Shown: positions 17,954 through 27,164 of the stretch, one piece after another
Position numbering within the stretch: the first letter of the stretch is position 1
How the letters are laid out: every line of letters begins with the position of its first letter
Assembly (NCBI GenBank): GCA_966250335.1
Contig: CBINGZ010000010.1
Location: 62,001-126,000 of the forward strand
Direction: 5' to 3'
DNA from: OLB7 sp966250335
GTDB lineage: Bacteria; Bacteroidota; Ignavibacteria; OLB7
DNA: 64,000 bases
The notes under the pieces: generated by a model
Seen by the model: the letters and a program-made list of their open reading frames with translations, nothing else
The model's database searches: none
Told to the model about the DNA's origin: nothing
Translations under genes and position numbers: made by a program

Positions 17954-19372
17954 ATGAACACGAAGATCTCTCTCCGTTCCCTGCTCCTGCTTCCGCTTCT
18001 TCTCCTGGCCGGATGCGGCGACGAGTTCCAGCCCCTGGCGACCGACGGGGATGGGGGCCCCTTCGAAGGGGTGATGTGGCGACTTGAGGCGATACGATCC
18101 AGTGCTGAGAACAGAATCGAGAAGGTGGCGCCGGAGGCGAATGTGACGATCACGTTCGAGGATTCGCTGGCGGGAGGTATCGGCGGATGCAATCGGTACG
18201 GCGCCCGCTATACGGCCGGTGACGACACCATGTCGATCGACGTGGTCTTCTCTACCTTCGTAAACTGTGAGCAGTACGATCGGCTCGAGGGACGATATTT
18301 CGAAGCGCTCGAGAAGGTCCATAGCTATACCGCCGATCAGACCACGCTCCATCTCTACTATGAGGGGGGGAATGTCCTCGACTTCGTGAAGATCCCTACG
18401 CCGAAGCGGACGAGGATCATCTTCAACAGCGCGATAACGCCCGGTACGGCGCCCTCCCCCTACGTTCTGGAGACGGCCACGGACGACGGCGAGCCGCGCG
18501 GGACGGTGGCGGCGGGGGCCCTTCTGGCGCATCCTCCCATGCGGGGAAAGATCGCCTATACGGGAAACGACCAGGGGGGACGGCTGGCGGTCTTCATCTC
18601 CAAGATAGAGGGGATCGGTCCCGAGGTCGTCTATGCAGCCGTGCCGGAGCCGGTTCCCGGAACCGCGGCGATCTCTCCCAGCGGAGGAAAGATCGCGTTC
18701 GGAGTCGATGCCGGCAATACTCCGCAGCAGGCGCTGATGGTCTCCGATGCCGACGGCGGAAATCTCAGGACGATCAGTTCCGAGATGATGCGCGGCGCGA
18801 TCCCCGCCTTCTCTCCCGACGGGCGCCTGGTGGCCTTCCACAGCCACGACGCGCGGATCCTTGTGGCGGATGTGGAGGGGAACACCCCGCCGATCGCCGT
18901 CGCGGCGAACGCCATAGGGGTGCGGGGATACCTCCACGGCTACGAGCGTCTGGAGTGGTCGCCCGACGGCTCCAGGATCGCTTACATCGGGACCGTGGGG
19001 TATTTCGCAACCGACATCTTTCTCGCCCCGCTGGACGGGAGCACCCCGATCAATCTCACCGGGGACGAGGAGGGGGATATGTGGCCGACCTGGTCGCCGG
19101 ACGGCGCGTGGCTGGCGCTGACCGGCGGAAACCGCGTCTGCCGGATACGAGCGGACGGCACGGGGGGGAAGGACTATATCGTGGCGCCGAAATATGTCGA
19201 GGAGCTCTATCCGCAGTGGTCGCCGGACGGCGGGAAGATCATGCTGGTCGGCTTCACGAAGGCGGCCCAGACCTCCGATCCGATCCCCGGTCGTCTGATC
19301 ACCGTCGATCTCGATACGCGGCGGGAGACGACGATCGCGGAGGAAGCGTACAAGGGGTTCTGGATCAGATAA
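17954..19372 (+). CDS. lipoprotein: META (HslJ-like) domain plus TolB-like beta-propeller
   Basis: A 472-residue lipoprotein. The start at 17954 gives a strong signal peptide ending LLLLAGC. Residues 40-150 resemble a META/HslJ domain: W-R-L-E near the start, GGIGGCNRYGARYTAG in the middle, a Cys in F-V-N-C-E and the closing L-H-L-Y-Y pattern. From about residue 190 to the end there are PD40-type propeller blades of the TolB kind, with SPDGRLVAFHS, WSPDGSRIAYIG, WSPDGAWLALTG and WSPDGGKIMLVG. The fusion of these two domains in one envelope protein is unusual. HslJ/META proteins are linked to heat and antibiotic tolerance, and TolB-like propellers to envelope protein contacts. It probably sits in the periplasm, anchored to a membrane. 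Confidence 0.85.
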   Translation: MNTKISLRSLLLLPLLLLAGCGDEFQPLATDGDGGPFEGVMWRLEAIRSSAENRIEKVAPEANVTITFEDSLAGGIGGCNRYGARYTAGDDTMSIDVVFSTFVNCEQYDRLEGRYFEALEKVHSYTADQTTLHLYYEGGNVLDFVKIPTPKRTRIIFNSAITPGTAPSPYVLETATDDGEPRGTVAAGALLAHPPMRGKIAYTGNDQGGRLAVFISKIEGIGPEVVYAAVPEPVPGTAAISPSGGKIAFGVDAGNTPQQALMVSDADGGNLRTISSEMMRGAIPAFSPDGRLVAFHSHDARILVADVEGNTPPIAVAANAIGVRGYLHGYERLEWSPDGSRIAYIGTVGYFATDIFLAPLDGSTPINLTGDEEGDMWPTWSPDGAWLALTGGNRVCRIRADGTGGKDYIVAPKYVEELYPQWSPDGGKIMLVGFTKAAQTSDPIPGRLITVDLDTRRETTIAEEAYKGFWIR

Positions 19373-19500
19373 CCGGGTCACGGGGAAGAGTGGCGTCGGG
19401 GGATCTATCGCGTCTCCCTCCCGACGCTCGCGCGCAGGCTTGCATGGAAATGCAGGCCTGCTGATGTTAGTGCCCGACCGGTCACGCAACCCCAGGATGA

Positions 19501-21441
19501 ATGAGCAGGACGGCGAACTTCGGACATACCGGCGGATCTCTTCTCGGCATCGCAGCAGCCATGCTCCTTGCCGCGGTCCGGCCCCTCTCCGCCCAGCAGC
19601 GGATGCTGATCGGTCCCACGGCTGAAGTCGAGTACGGCGTCCCCCTGACCGTCGATCGCGAGCCGGGGCTGGTCAACAGCTTCGGCGTCTCCGGGCTGGG
19701 GAGGTCGTACAACCTGACCGGCGCGGCGGGGATCCGTCTGGATGCGACAGGATTTCTCGGCGGATCGATCCGCTCCTCGGCGGCTCTTACACTCGCCCTC
19801 TCCACCGGCAGCTTCACCTCGAACCCCTACACCGTAAGCGAGGCCATCGATACCTCCGCCGTTCTTCGGGAGACGGAACGGGAGTTCGGAGTCTACACCA
19901 CCCTCAGCATGCTTCGTCTCGATCTGATGCCGATGGCGTTCGAGGTCGGCGGTCTCTTCGATATCGGCGTGGGCGCATGGGGGAGCTACAGGCTCAACTC
20001 CGGGTTCATCGAGACCGAGCGACTGAGAGGTCCCGCGGGGATCGCCTTTCCGGATGGGACGACGTCGCGCACGGTGCTGGCCGGGGAGGAGCTCGGGGCC
20101 GCGCGGTTCCGATGGGGCGTCACGGCCGCGATCGACCGAAGGATAACCTCGACCCCCTCCGCCTTCATCACCCCCTTCGCCACCATCAGGCTCGACGTGC
20201 AGGCGCTGATCGAGGGGACCGGGCTGCGCCGCGCGACCAGCGGGGGAATCGGGCTGGCTCTTCTGCTCGATCCGTCGCCGGAGGTTCCGGCGCCGATTCC
20301 GGCGGCCGAACTCGACACATCGCGGCAGGATCTTCCATCCGAACGGCTTTCCATCAGGCTTCACGCGCTCGACAGCGCGGGGGGGCGTCTGCCGGCTCTT
20401 CATATCCGGTCGGCGGGCTATCGGCACCGTGTGCAGGCGCCGGTGGCGGAGTTCATCGGGTTCGATCAGGGATCGGCGACACTTCCATCGTATGTCGAGA
20501 TGATCGAAGCGGGCGAGACAGCCGGTTTCTCGATGATATCGCTTGCCAGACTCGAGCCGACCGAGATCCGCAGGCACTCGCTGAACATTATCGCATCACG
20601 ACTACGCGACGAACCGAAGGGGAAGCTGACGGTAACGGGAACGGCGGGATGGTCGGAAGGAGATGGGGAGACGGTCACGCGCCGTCGCGCCGAGGCGGTC
20701 AGGGGCTATCTGACGGACGTCTGGGGAATTCAGCCGGCACGGGTCGAGGTAGTGATCGAGGCGGCCGGGAAGCGCAGGGCGGGGGTCGGGCTCCGAAGCT
20801 CATCCCCCGGACTGCTCCGTCCCGCCGTCGTGGAATGGATCGTGAACCGACTCGAAACTTCCCCCATCTCCCTGGTGAAATCGGTCGACGCCTCCGACGA
20901 TCGACCGTGGACCGTTACGTTCCTGCAGAACGGAGAGACGGTCGGCTCCTTCTCCCGCGAGGATGAGAAGAGCGGAAGCAGGCCGGAGGGATCGTTCGGA
21001 CTCGACGAGGGCTCCACCTTTCCCCTGATCGCCGAGCTCACCGTGCGGAATCCCGACGGTTCGATCGATACCGCGCGGGACGAACTCCCCCTCTCCGTCA
21101 CCGGGCGTCAGGGCTCCCCGGTCGTCGAACAGGAATATCTCTCAACGATTATTCTTCCCGGTCCGACGCCCGAACGGATGCGGGAGGAGGTTGCGGCGAC
21201 GGCCTCCGCGCTCAGGAGCGGCGCCGTCATCACGATCGCTCCCCTTCCTCCGGCTGAGGGAACCCCGTCGGAAGATCGTCTTCCGACGGGGTTCGTATCG
21301 CATGTCGCCGCGATGCTTCTTGAGGAACTCTCGGCCTCCTCGATCGCGATCCGGGAGCTGCGGGCCACAGGCTCCGGGGAGAGGGGGGGCGGAGCCCTGA
21401 TCACGGTTCGGCAGCCCGTCGGCGGATCGTTGAAGCAGTAA
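19501..21441 (+). CDS. outer-membrane protein with OmpA-like segment
   Basis: A 646-residue exported protein. The signal peptide (LLGIAAAMLLAAVRPLSAQ) ends near residue 32. Residues 35-260 are rich in alternating polar/hydrophobic strands and aromatic turns (GPTAEVEYGVPLTV, AAGIRLDATGFLGGS), as expected of a beta-barrel or large beta sandwich. Around 375-420 the pattern LTVTGTAGWSEGDGETVTRR-RAEAVRGYL resembles the peptidoglycan-binding OmpA C-terminal helix, although the usual NxxLSxxRA residues are altered. The last 200 residues may repeat a similar unit. It is probably an outer-membrane protein touching the cell wall. The ATG at 19501 has AGGA upstream. Confidence 0.75.
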   Translation: MSRTANFGHTGGSLLGIAAAMLLAAVRPLSAQQRMLIGPTAEVEYGVPLTVDREPGLVNSFGVSGLGRSYNLTGAAGIRLDATGFLGGSIRSSAALTLALSTGSFTSNPYTVSEAIDTSAVLRETEREFGVYTTLSMLRLDLMPMAFEVGGLFDIGVGAWGSYRLNSGFIETERLRGPAGIAFPDGTTSRTVLAGEELGAARFRWGVTAAIDRRITSTPSAFITPFATIRLDVQALIEGTGLRRATSGGIGLALLLDPSPEVPAPIPAAELDTSRQDLPSERLSIRLHALDSAGGRLPALHIRSAGYRHRVQAPVAEFIGFDQGSATLPSYVEMIEAGETAGFSMISLARLEPTEIRRHSLNIIASRLRDEPKGKLTVTGTAGWSEGDGETVTRRRAEAVRGYLTDVWGIQPARVEVVIEAAGKRRAGVGLRSSSPGLLRPAVVEWIVNRLETSPISLVKSVDASDDRPWTVTFLQNGETVGSFSREDEKSGSRPEGSFGLDEGSTFPLIAELTVRNPDGSIDTARDELPLSVTGRQGSPVVEQEYLSTIILPGPTPERMREEVAATASALRSGAVITIAPLPPAEGTPSEDRLPTGFVSHVAAMLLEELSASSIAIRELRATGSGERGGGALITVRQPVGGSLKQ

Positions 21442-21474
21442 GATCGTGATCCCGATCCGCCCGGGTCTCCGGCA

Positions 21475-22890
21475 TCACTTCACATGCACCAGCACTCCGG
21501 ACTTCTCGAACGCGCCGGCCGTGAGCCGATAGTGATACGTGCCGGCGGGGAGCGTTCCTGCATCAAGGGAGATATGGTGTTCCCCCGCCTCAAGGCGATC
21601 GTCGACCGGGATCGTTCTCACGGCCCCCAGAGCGTCGTGGATCGTCAGCCGCACGTTGCACGGTGAGTCGAGCGTGAAGCGGAGGGTCGTCGATCCCGAA
21701 AACGGGTTCGGCTCCACCGATACCATTGATTGCGATGCATCTCCCTCATATCCGACTCCGAGAGTCTTGACCGTCTCGGTGATCGTCTCCTGCTGGAAGT
21801 CGACGGTCATGGTTCCCCCGGCGAACTCTCGTCTCCAGATCCATCCCTCCCTGACCGCCGGGGCGATCGGATCGCCGAACCGCGCGGGCCATGTCGACCA
21901 GGCGTTGTCGCGGCCTGCCAGGATGTTCCAGTCTGCCCCGACGAAGATCGCGTCCCCCTTCTCCCGGATCATCATCGCGGCGGCGGCGACGATCCTCGTC
22001 TGCCTGAACGTATACTCGTCGGAGCCTCCCAGGCCGGGGGTGAGGAGCACCAGTCTTCCGCTGTCGAGCAGGCGGCGGTACTCGTCCAGTTCGTTCCGGA
22101 TGAGGAGGGTGTCGGTGTCGACCATCCTGTTGAACGGGTTGGCCGCCTCCGCCATGAAGACTCCGTCCAGGTCGTCCATGAAGGTCGTCTGCCGCATTTC
22201 CAGGCGGGGGACCGTAAAGCGGACGACGACCGGGAAGCCGACCGCGTCGCTCTCCTTCTTGATCTTCTCCAGCAGGATCGACCAGACCGCGGCCGAGACC
22301 GTCCAGAGATCGGGGAGGTCGGAGATGAGGAGAAAATCTCCATGCTTCCGCGCCTCCTCCACGATCAGCCGGGCCAGGTTGTCGTGCGCCGTGTTGCTGA
22401 TGAGGCGGCGCGTCGTGTCGCCGTAGGTCTCGTAGAGGTGATCCAGGCCGATCGCCTCCCACGTGAGGTATCGCGGCGGGTCGAAGGGGTCGGACCCGGT
22501 CTCTGCCGCGAAGACGGCCGAGAGATCGACGCCGACGAGGCCCGATGTCGGGGCATGAGCCTTGTGGAACGAGAGAAGCGAATCGCGTGAGAGATCGAAG
22601 ATGTAGGGATTGTCGGTTCTGGTATGGACATCGGCCACGACCGATCGTGAGACGATGGAGTCGGGCGCGCCGCGGAGCGCGGGAGGGTTCAGGAGAGGAG
22701 TGAAGAGGAGGCTTTCGTCGGAGTCGATCCCCTTCAGCCAGTCGCGGCCGACGATTTCGGTTCCCGGGTCGGGCGTACGCTCGTCATCTCTGCTCTGCGC
22801 ATGAAGGCCGGCAGGCGCGAGCATGGCGAGCGTCGCGATCAGAGTGGGAGTTCCTGCGGAGCGCAGGCAGGTCCGTATGAATCGTTTCAT
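21475..22890 (-). CDS. T9SS-exported protein, catalytic domain unrecognised
   Basis: A 471-residue secreted protein. It has a signal peptide (to about residue 31, ending GLHAQ), a folded domain of about 350 residues, and a C-terminal T9SS sorting domain: VEPNPFSGSTTLRFTL, then a beta-sandwich with LTIHDALGAVRTIPV and G-T-Y-H-Y-R-L, ending Val-Lys. The middle domain contains GDFLLISDLPDLWTVSA and mixed alpha/beta segments that suggest an SGNH/GDSL-like or related hydrolase fold (FVGADWNILAGRDNAWSTWP), but I cannot place the catalytic residues with confidence. The protein should be carried across the outer membrane and either anchored or released. It is convergent with the OmpA-like gene, with 33 bases between the stops. 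Confidence 0.85.
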   Translation of the reverse strand: MKRFIRTCLRSAGTPTLIATLAMLAPAGLHAQSRDDERTPDPGTEIVGRDWLKGIDSDESLLFTPLLNPPALRGAPDSIVSRSVVADVHTRTDNPYIFDLSRDSLLSFHKAHAPTSGLVGVDLSAVFAAETGSDPFDPPRYLTWEAIGLDHLYETYGDTTRRLISNTAHDNLARLIVEEARKHGDFLLISDLPDLWTVSAAVWSILLEKIKKESDAVGFPVVVRFTVPRLEMRQTTFMDDLDGVFMAEAANPFNRMVDTDTLLIRNELDEYRRLLDSGRLVLLTPGLGGSDEYTFRQTRIVAAAAMMIREKGDAIFVGADWNILAGRDNAWSTWPARFGDPIAPAVREGWIWRREFAGGTMTVDFQQETITETVKTLGVGYEGDASQSMVSVEPNPFSGSTTLRFTLDSPCNVRLTIHDALGAVRTIPVDDRLEAGEHHISLDAGTLPAGTYHYRLTAGAFEKSGVLVHVK

Positions 22891-22973
22891 GAGGTGAATT
22901 TCGATTGAGTGAACGGAATGGCACCGTGAAACGACGTACGAAGATGCACCGACCTGACACGATGGAACGGGAC

Positions 22974-23010
22974 AAAAAAAAGCCCGGCCGATCTCGGTAT
23001 TCGGCCGGGC
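22974..23010 (-). terminator. rho-independent terminator of the second sigma/anti-sigma operon
   Basis: Read on the minus strand, a perfect 10-bp GC-rich stem (GCCCGGCCGA and TCGGCCGGGC, 9-base loop) is followed directly by eight T. It lies about 160 bases beyond the stop of the anti-sigma gene at 23168, the only minus-strand gene upstream, and before the divergent T9SS gene start. Confidence 0.9.
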
Positions 23011-23167
23011 ACTCCTGGAACGATCTAGAGAGGCTTGTAGAGAACCAAGTAGATCGGGGGAGCTATTACAAACGATTCGGTCGTATGCACATAAAGTGAC
23101 TGATCACCCTCTCACGTATTGCGCCCCCTACCTGTAACAGTTTGTATTTTCCGTCTTAGCGTTCTTG

Positions 23168-23737
23168 CTATCTGCCGGGGCCGGTGACCGGGCCGGGGTC
23201 CTTCGGATTTTTGCGGGATTTCCGAACATTTCGTCCCTGCTGTTCCTGCTGGGCGACGGCCGCCGCCTGGGTCAGCGAATCGCGGATCGACGCCACGACG
23301 GAGTCACGGTTGAAGGGGGCCGGCGTCGGGGCCTTGAGCATCGGGCGCTCGGCGGCTGTGCGGACCACCTCCTGCGGCCAGAAGTCGTCGTTGGTCTTGA
23401 CAAGATCGGCGCCGAAGAACCCGGCAACCGAACCGACGATGATCGCTCCCGCGACGGCTGCTGCGATCATGCCGCCGCGAGCCGCCGGTGTCGGGGGGGA
23501 GCTGGGCGAGTCGGCGGGCTCGAGCCCCACCTCCGGGCCGAGGCGTGAGAGGATATCGAGATCCTCACCGGATGTCAGCGACTGATATTGTTCGTTTCTA
23601 TGAAGCGCGCTTTGCAGCTTCATCTGCTGGCGAAAGAGGACCCGCTGCGCGGGATCGTTCGCCAGATCGCCGAAGAGCTTCGCCGACTCTGCGTCGGGGA
23701 GCTCGCCGTCGATCAGATGGTACAGTTCCTCATTCAT
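23168..23737 (-). CDS. membrane anti-sigma factor candidate
   Basis: A 189-residue single-pass protein. The N-terminus (MNEELYHLIDGELPDAESAKLF) and following residues to about 60 resemble the cytoplasmic start of anti-sigma factors (a short E-L-x-x-Y-I-D-G-E-L motif), without an HxxxCxxC zinc site. One membrane helix lies at about 88-108 (GMIAAAVAGAIIVGSVAGFF). The tail is low-complexity Gln/Arg/Pro-rich. It follows an ECF sigma gene by 40 bases on the same strand and ends before a strong terminator, so the two form an operon that resembles the 16.3-17.6 kb pair. Confidence 0.75.
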   Translation of the reverse strand: MNEELYHLIDGELPDAESAKLFGDLANDPAQRVLFRQQMKLQSALHRNEQYQSLTSGEDLDILSRLGPEVGLEPADSPSSPPTPAARGGMIAAAVAGAIIVGSVAGFFGADLVKTNDDFWPQEVVRTAAERPMLKAPTPAPFNRDSVVASIRDSLTQAAAVAQQEQQGRNVRKSRKNPKDPGPVTGPGR

Positions 23738-23777
23738 GGCCGTACTTCTTCATCAATAGTTAGGGGCACCGGCAGGC

Positions 23778-24332
23778 CTACCGCGTGCTTTCCAGGTACA
23801 CGGAGAGTCGCTGGCGTAATGTATCGCGACCTTTGAAAATCCTGAATTTCACCGTCGACACCGGTGTGCCGGTGATCTGCGCTATCTCATCGTACGAGTG
23901 TCCCTGTACATCGCGCAGAATCACCGCCTCGCGGTAGATCTCGGGGAGTGATTCGATCTCCGTCGTGAGCACTTCCTGGAGCATCACATCCGAGCTTTGT
24001 TCCAGCACCGGAAGCTGAAGTTCGTCGATCTGGTCGTGCTCCTTGGTCGTTCGCAGCATGTCTATACAGACGTTGCGCGTAAGACGGAAGAGCCAGGCGG
24101 CGACGTTCGTCCCCTTCTGGTACATGCGGGCGTTCTGAAATGCCTTCAACAACGCCTCCTGGAGCGCATCCTTGGCGCGCTCCCTGTCACCTATCATACG
24201 GCAGCAGTAGGTGAAGAGGCGCTGGCGATAGCGGTCGTACAGCAGCACGAACGCCCGCTTGTCCCCATCAGCCACCATCTGCAGCAGCTCGTCGTCGGAT
24301 GCCGCCGTCTGCCGATTCTTCTTGCCTATCAA
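23778..24332 (-). CDS. ECF-type RNA polymerase sigma factor
   Basis: A 184-residue ECF sigma factor. Region 2 has DDELLQMVADGDKRAFVLLYDRYRQRLF and DRERAKDALQEALLKAFQNA; region 4 has SLPEIYREAVILRDVQGHSYDEIAQITGTPVSTVKFRIFKGRDTLR, with a clean helix-turn-helix. The likely start is a TTG at 24332 preceded by GGTGGTGA, since no ATG occurs at the right place; the first downstream ATG (residue 19) would cut region 2. A membrane anti-sigma candidate follows. The substrate regulon is not predictable from this window. Confidence 0.92.
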   Translation of the reverse strand: MIGKKNRQTAASDDELLQMVADGDKRAFVLLYDRYRQRLFTYCCRMIGDRERAKDALQEALLKAFQNARMYQKGTNVAAWLFRLTRNVCIDMLRTTKEHDQIDELQLPVLEQSSDVMLQEVLTTEIESLPEIYREAVILRDVQGHSYDEIAQITGTPVSTVKFRIFKGRDTLRQRLSVYLESTR

Positions 24333-24461
24333 GATGTCACCACCGGGCTCTGTATGGAAGTTGAGAGCTCCCGTGATCCGAGCTTCCGGCAGGGTCGATC
24401 CGGCATTCCGGTAACCCCATGCAGGCTCACATCCGGGAGAACGTGCCGACGAGGAAAAAGG

Positions 24462-26759
24462 TTAGACGGGCTCATTCGATGATCGCTGCCCCTCACGCGC
24501 CCACGCCTCCACCACGGTAAGCGCCGCGACGTTGACGATATCCTCCACCTCGCTCGACCTCTGCAGGACATGCACGGGTCGATTCATTCCCATCAGGAGC
24601 GGTCCTATCGCCTCGCACTCGCCGATCCGCATCAGGAGCTTGTAGGCGATGTTGCCGGCGTCGATGTTCGGGAAGATCAGCACGTTGGCCGGCTGTCCCT
24701 CCATCGAGTTGAAGGGGAAGAAGGTGTTGAGGATATCGCTGGAGACGGCCGTATCGGCCTGCATCTCGCCGTCGATGATCAGGGAGGGATCATGCGCCTT
24801 CACGAGCTCCGTGGCGCGGCGCATCTTCTCGGCGGCGGGATGCTTGGAGTCCCCGAAGTTGGAGAAGGAGAGCATCGCGACGCGAGGAACGACCCCGAAG
24901 CGGCGAGCGGTCTCGGCCGCCATCCGCGCGATCTCGGCAAGATCCTCGGCCGTCGGTTCGATGTTGACGGTCGTGTCGGCAAGAAAGTACGTTCCCCCCG
25001 ACTTCGGCATCAGAATATAGACCCCCGCCACACGGGAGTAGCGGGGATCGCGTCCCACCGCCTGCAGCGCAGGACGGATGACATCGGGATACGATATCGA
25101 TACGCCCGCCACCAGACCGTCGGCGTCGCCGCGCCTGACCATCATCATCCCGAAATATATCGTTCTGACCATCAATCTGCCGGCCGTGGCCTCGGTGACC
25201 CCCTTGCGCGAACGGACCTGATGGAACTCACCGCGATATTCCAGCCCGCGCGGGTCCTCAAGCGGGTTGACGATCTCCACGCCGGTCAGGTCGATATGAT
25301 AGCTCCGGGCGAGTTCCCTGATGATCGGCTCGCGCCCCAGAAGGATCGGAACGCAGATCCCCTCCTCCACCAGACGCTGCGCGGCCCGCAGGATCGGAGC
25401 CTCCTCACCTTCCGGGAAGACGATCTTCTTCAGCGGCTTCAGCGACTGCGCCTCGTTGATGATCGGCACCATGAACCCGCGTGATTTCCCGAGCCGCGCC
25501 TCGAGCTGATCCTTGTACTCTTCCCAGTTCTCGATCGGCATCCGCGCCACCCCCGTCTCCATCGCAGCCCGCGCCACGGCGGGGGCGACCCAGAGAAGGA
25601 CACGCTTGTCGAACGGTTTCGGGATGATGTATTCGGGGCCGAAGCGGATCGGTTTGTCGCCGTAGCTCCGGATGACCGAGTCGGCCACATCCTGCCGGGC
25701 CAGATCGGAAAGGGCGCGCGCGGCCGCCAGCTTCATCTCGTCGTTGATGGCGCGGGCGCGCACGTCCAGCGCTCCGCGGAAGATGAAGGGGAAGCCGAGG
25801 ACGTTGTTCACCTGGTTGGGATAGTCGCTCCGTCCGGTCGCCATGATGATGTCGGAACGGACGGCGGTCGCCTCGTCGTAGCCGATCTCGGGGTCGGGGT
25901 TCGCCATGGCGAAGACGATCGGGCGGTCGGCCATCGAGGTGATCATCTCCTGGGTGACGACCCCTGCCTGCGAGAGACCGATGAAGACGTCGGCCCCGCG
26001 CATCACGTCGCCGAGGGTGGCGGGGGATTCGCCGTTGGCGAACTCCGCCTTGTAGATGTTCAGATCGTCCCGTTTACGATGTATCAGTCCCTTCGAATCG
26101 CACATGAAGATGTTCTCGTGCCGGGCGCCGAGCAGCACGTAGAAACGGGCGCAGCTGATGGCGGCGGCTCCCGCGCCGGAGACGACGATCTTCACATCCT
26201 CGATCCGCTTCCCCTGGAGCTCCGTGGCGTTGATGAGAGCGGCGCCGGAGATGATCGCGGTGCCGTGCTGGTCGTCGTGAAAGACCGGGATGCTCATCCG
26301 CTCCTTCAGCGTCTCCTCGATCTGGAAGCATTCGGGGGAGCGGATATCCTCCAGGTTGATCCCTCCGAACGTCGGCTCCATCGAGGCGATGATGTCGATC
26401 ACCTTCTCCGGGTCGCCGGCATCGATCTCGATGTCGAACACATCGATATCGGCGAATTTCTTGAAGAGGATTCCCTTCCCCTCCATCACCGGCTTCCCGG
26501 CCGCCGGGCCGATGTTCCCAAGGCCGAGCACGGCGGTTCCGTTGGTGATGACGGCGACCAGGTTTCCCTTGGCCGTGTAGTCGTAGACCTTCTCCTCGTC
26601 GGCAGCGATCTCCCTGCACGGCTCGGCCACACCGGGGGTGTAGGCCAGCGACAGATCGCGTTGCGTGGAAACCGGTTTGGTCGATATGACCTCGATCTTT
26701 CCCTTCCGTCCGCTCTTATGATACTCGAGCGCTTCCTCGCGCTTGATAAGCATGCTCAT
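24462..26759 (-). CDS. maeB: NADP-dependent malic enzyme, MaeB type with phosphotransacetylase-like domain
   Basis: A 765-residue MaeB-type malic enzyme, which decarboxylates malate to pyruvate with NADP. Residues 1-410 are the malic enzyme part, with SLAYTPGVAEPC, the catalytic HDDQHGTAIISGAALINA and the nucleotide-binding IVVSGAGAAAISCARF. Residues of about 430-765 are the phosphotransacetylase-like domain (KIVFPEGEEAPILRAAQ, GMNRPVHVLQRSSEVEDIVN), which in this family is regulatory and binds acetyl-CoA. The start at 26759 has AAGGA 8 bases upstream; a second ATG is two codons later. The length is normal for the family. It is monocistronic and divergent from a surface-protein gene. Confidence 0.97.
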   Translation of the reverse strand: MSMLIKREEALEYHKSGRKGKIEVISTKPVSTQRDLSLAYTPGVAEPCREIAADEEKVYDYTAKGNLVAVITNGTAVLGLGNIGPAAGKPVMEGKGILFKKFADIDVFDIEIDAGDPEKVIDIIASMEPTFGGINLEDIRSPECFQIEETLKERMSIPVFHDDQHGTAIISGAALINATELQGKRIEDVKIVVSGAGAAAISCARFYVLLGARHENIFMCDSKGLIHRKRDDLNIYKAEFANGESPATLGDVMRGADVFIGLSQAGVVTQEMITSMADRPIVFAMANPDPEIGYDEATAVRSDIIMATGRSDYPNQVNNVLGFPFIFRGALDVRARAINDEMKLAAARALSDLARQDVADSVIRSYGDKPIRFGPEYIIPKPFDKRVLLWVAPAVARAAMETGVARMPIENWEEYKDQLEARLGKSRGFMVPIINEAQSLKPLKKIVFPEGEEAPILRAAQRLVEEGICVPILLGREPIIRELARSYHIDLTGVEIVNPLEDPRGLEYRGEFHQVRSRKGVTEATAGRLMVRTIYFGMMMVRRGDADGLVAGVSISYPDVIRPALQAVGRDPRYSRVAGVYILMPKSGGTYFLADTTVNIEPTAEDLAEIARMAAETARRFGVVPRVAMLSFSNFGDSKHPAAEKMRRATELVKAHDPSLIIDGEMQADTAVSSDILNTFFPFNSMEGQPANVLIFPNIDAGNIAYKLLMRIGECEAIGPLLMGMNRPVHVLQRSSEVEDIVNVAALTVVEAWAREGQRSSNEPV

Positions 26760-27164
26760 GATCTGTTCCTTGGTTGCTTGGGGTGCATCCGCCCGTCCGA
26801 TGTTCCGTCCCCTTGTTCCGCGCCGATCGACGTAGAAAGGCGAAAATAAAAGAACCGGGGAAACCGTGAAGGTGTCCGCCATAATGTCGGCGCCCCCGCC
26901 CGGCGGGAACTCCGGTTCCTCCGCCCAATGTTCTTCACAGTGCCATTCAAAAAGTTTGCACCCCGATGATCGACAGGCGGAAGGAACCCGGCCCCGGGCG
27001 TCTCGCAACGAGACCCGGTCCAGGGGACCGCATTGCGACATCGGTATCGACACGCGCCCCGCTGCGGCGGGGGAGTCGACTCGCTCCACAAGGAGGAAAC
27101 GGGAGAGCGGAGGGAGTCGTGCATATCCTTTTACGATTCTATAACCATACAACAAGGTACAGGT
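26760..27164. other. divergent intergenic region, 405 bases
   Basis: This region holds the promoters of maeB (minus) and the fibre-like gene (plus). On the minus strand TATTTTCG (26848 to 26841) is one base off the TAnnTTTG element and lies 82 bases before maeB. No reading frame here looks coding, and I see no repeat or RNA motif. Confidence 0.4.

Noticed and set aside
23133..23139. A further half-site TGTAACA between the terminator and the anti-sigma gene.
   Set aside because: There is no second heptamer at 22 bp and no plus-strand gene downstream.
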